DNA from: Candidatus Aminicenantota bacterium
GTDB lineage: Bacteria > Acidobacteriota > Aminicenantia > Aminicenantales > Aminicenantaceae
Direction: 5' to 3'
DNA length: 6,232 bases
Assembly (NCBI GenBank): GCA_013139435.1
Contig: WTAW01000347.1
Coordinates: 1-6,232, forward strand
Made by a program: the position numbers and the translations under genes
Part shown: positions 6,057 through 6,232 of the stretch, in pieces
Position numbering within the stretch: the stretch's first letter is position 1
Layout: each line of letters starts with the position of its first letter
Notes under the pieces: model-generated
What the model saw: the letters and a program-made list of their open reading frames with translations, nothing else
Told to the model about the DNA's origin: nothing
The model's database searches: none

Positions 6057-6232
6057 ATGAAAATATTACTCTGGCTTATACTCTTCGTGCTCTGCTGGCC
6101 TTTAGCTCTTTTTGCTCTGATCCTTTATCCGATCATCTGGCTTTTGCTCATCCCTTTCCGGCTTGTCGGTATCACCGTCAGTGCGGTTCTTGACTTTTTT
6201 AAGGCTATTATCACTCTTCCTGCCAGACTTTT
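6057..6232 (+). CDS. Small hydrophobic membrane protein of unknown function (3' partial)
   Basis: An open frame starts at this ATG and runs off the window after 58 full codons. It begins MKILLWLILFVLCWPLALF, followed by an almost uninterrupted hydrophobic stretch (residues 3-34), then FRLVGITVSAVLDFFKAI with a few charges (Arg35, Asp46, Lys49) and TLPARL. This suggests one long or two hairpin-forming membrane segments followed by an amphipathic helix. No uncleaved-versus-signal decision can be made and there is no lipobox. I do not recognise a named family. The SD site is well placed and an operator-like repeat lies 54 bp upstream of the start. It is transcribed divergently from the S9 peptidase. 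Its total length is unknown because the 3' end is outside the window. Confidence 0.65.
   Translation, partial: MKILLWLILFVLCWPLALFALILYPIIWLLLIPFRLVGITVSAVLDFFKAIITLPARL

Noticed and set aside
1..6232. Search by eye for CRISPR repeats, tRNA/rRNA genes, toxin-antitoxin or defence genes
   Set aside because: No regularly spaced repeats, cloverleaf-like segments, or defence-type protein motifs are visible; almost all of the window is accounted for by six envelope or export genes.

Overview
The window looks like an ordinary chromosomal segment of a diderm (Gram-negative) bacterium. It carries a three-gene MCE/Mla-type lipid transport cluster, which only makes sense in a cell with an outer membrane (or a mycobacterial-type equivalent). 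It also carries an exported S9-family peptidase with a strong Shine-Dalgarno. Base composition is moderate by eye. The exact phylum cannot be read from the sequence. Exported S9 peptidases with this look, an MCE cassette in permease-ATPase-MCE order and strong SD sites would fit Acidobacteriota/Aminicenantes-like or similar lineages, but that is only a guess.

Layout: (1) Positions 2-2293, plus strand, hold a tightly packed operon. It contains an MlaE-type permease (5' end outside the window), an MlaF-type ATPase overlapping it by 4 bp (ATGA), and a single-MCE-domain MlaD-type protein overlapping the ATPase by 11 bp. Together these should form an inner-membrane ABC complex with a periplasmic MCE ring that moves lipids between inner membrane and periplasm/outer membrane. 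No MlaC- or MlaB-like gene is visible here. (2) After a 44-bp gap, 2338-3771 on the plus strand encodes a polytopic GT-C glycosyltransferase of the GT39/PMT_2 type, probably using a polyprenyl-phosphate sugar on the periplasmic side. (3) Convergent with it, only 12 bp away stop to stop, 3784-5808 on the minus strand encodes an exported prolyl-oligopeptidase-family (S9) serine peptidase with a beta-propeller followed by an alpha/beta hydrolase domain. (4) Positions 5809-6056 form a divergent intergenic region with a plausible minus-strand promoter for the peptidase and an operator-like inverted/direct repeat near the plus-strand gene. (5) From 6057 to the window edge is the start of a small, very hydrophobic protein of unknown function.

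The three Mla-type genes clearly work together. The glycosyltransferase may share their transcript, but nothing in the sequence links its job to theirs beyond a shared cell-envelope theme. I see no mobile element, CRISPR array, tRNA or rRNA. I found no convincing new biological system. The items most worth checking are the long helical tail of the MCE protein and the operator-like repeat at 5971-6003.
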